Assembly: GCA_964455375.1 (NCBI GenBank)
Contig: CAYVXE010000023.1
Span: forward strand, 1-51,628
Origin: CAYVXE01 sp964455375
GTDB taxonomy: Bacteria; Zhuqueibacterota; Zhuqueibacteria; Oceanimicrobiales; Oceanimicrobiaceae
Length of the DNA: 51,628 nt
Reading direction: 5' to 3'
The position numbers were made by a program, and so were the translations under genes. Position 1 is the first letter of the stretch, and every line of letters begins with the position of its first letter. Shown piece by piece: positions 51,163 through 51,628 of the stretch. Under the pieces are notes generated by a model. The model searched no databases, had not been told where the DNA came from, and was given only the letters and a program-made list of their open reading frames with translations.

Positions 51163-51628
51163 TTATATTTTCTTTTTGTACTCTCGAAAGCCGGCCAGCA
51201 GTTCCGCAAACGACTTCGGCTCGTATTTCATGAAACTTTCCTCGTCAACGTAGACAAAATCATACGTCACCTCCGGCTGCATCCCGTTGACGTCCTCGCA
51301 CCACTGACGCAGCCGCTGGACTTTCAAGGGTACGTCTAAATCTTCTTGCCCCTTGGTCTCCACCACCACAATTCGCCCGTCCGTCAACTTCACCAGGAAG
51401 TCGGGATAATAGTTGGAAATATCGCCAGCGGCGTTCACGTAATCGAGCTTGAAATGTACGGCCAGATAGTTCTTTGCGTAGGACAGGACATCTGAGCAAT
51501 CTTCGAGGAAGCTGGCGAAGCGCAGTTCCAGTTGGCTGTCACCAATGATTCGGTTGAAGACGCTTTTCTTCGGAACCAGGTAGCCCTGATCTTTGGCGAT
51601 GAAGGGGCGGGTCTGGCGGAGCTTGATC
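51163..51628 (-). CDS. Restriction endonuclease (type III or helicase-nuclease kind), C-terminal part
   Basis: An open frame that runs off the right edge; only the last 154 or so residues are visible. The final domain has a PD-(D/E)xK nuclease: YYPDF supplies the Asp, and VVVETKGQED supplies the E-x-K. The flanking sequence (FVYVDEESFMKYEPKSFAELLAGF) and the part before the nuclease (KDQGYLVPKKSVFNRIIGDS, SFLEDCSDVLSYAKNY) are typical of type III restriction/Res-like helicase nucleases. The gene is richer in GC than its neighbours, suggesting transfer. Whether it belongs to a type III system or a single-protein defence nuclease cannot be seen. Confidence 0.8.
   Translation of the reverse strand, partial: IKLRQTRPFIAKDQGYLVPKKSVFNRIIGDSQLELRFASFLEDCSDVLSYAKNYLAVHFKLDYVNAAGDISNYYPDFLVKLTDGRIVVVETKGQEDLDVPLKVQRLRQWCEDVNGMQPEVTYDFVYVDEESFMKYEPKSFAELLAGFREYKKKI

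Noticed and set aside
1..51628. CRISPR arrays, rRNA genes and complete tRNA genes
   Set aside because: No regularly spaced direct repeats and no rRNA-like stretch were noticed by eye; the only tRNA sequence found is the fragment at 51046-51100.

Overview
This window looks like the chromosome of a Gram-negative bacterium of the FCB group outside classical Bacteroidota. Something in or near Calditrichota, KSB1 or Ignavibacteriota fits best, but this is an inference from gene content, not a phylogeny. The clues are a type IX secretion sortase (PorU, C25 family), a putative secreted cargo protein with a FlgD-like C-terminal sorting domain (the NFPNPFNP motif), type IV pilus genes, an outer-membrane TonB-dependent receptor, and RtcB with archease. 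Base composition is moderately AT-rich. All but one of the recognisable genes lie on the minus strand; the exception is the TonB-dependent receptor at 34147-36660.

Layout, left to right (transcription mostly right to left). 73-780 is comF, followed by a gene-free stretch holding a fold-back repeat. 1545-7734 is a type IV pilus cluster, pilMN (fused) - pilO - pilP - pilQ - pilT. 7858-9900 has an orphan ECF-type ATPase and the putative T9SS cargo. 9995-15420 is a housekeeping run: yjbQ, a PfkB kinase, argS (with an altered HIGH motif), rsfS, UDP-glucuronate decarboxylase and a polyprenyl diphosphate synthase. 15585-21697 holds three histidine kinases, an M20-like protein that has lost its metal ligands, and an NrnA-type DHH phosphoesterase. 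21771-25791 encodes an exported beta-propeller protein next to an S55 (SpoIVB-like) peptidase. 26005-33829 is phosphomannomutase, prmC, prfA, a DUF1385 membrane protein, rpmE, rho and folC. 36733-38289 has superoxide dismutase and two thiol-redox proteins. 38310-42639 is PorU with a small membrane protein upstream. 42760-50888 holds plsC, cysQ, an exported propeller-like protein, a YtxH protein, ligA, rtcB and archease.

At the right edge (51046-51100) lies the 3' part of a tRNA-Pro(UGG) gene without its 5' half. Beyond it is the C-terminal part of a restriction endonuclease of the type III/helicase-nuclease kind, with visibly higher GC. This is what the left border of an element integrated into a tRNA gene would look like, with most of the element outside the window.

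Functional links: pilMN-Q make the inner-membrane alignment complex and secretin of a type IV pilus machine, with PilT as retraction motor; no pilin, pilB or pilC is present. PorU is the outer-membrane sortase of the T9SS and would process proteins such as the one at 8788-9900. The rho-rpmE-DUF1385-prfA-prmC block is a conserved translation and transcription-termination neighbourhood. RtcB and archease form an RNA ligase and its activator. The least conventional part is 15585-20683, where several sensor kinases without any intact response regulator sit beside a probable pseudoenzyme.
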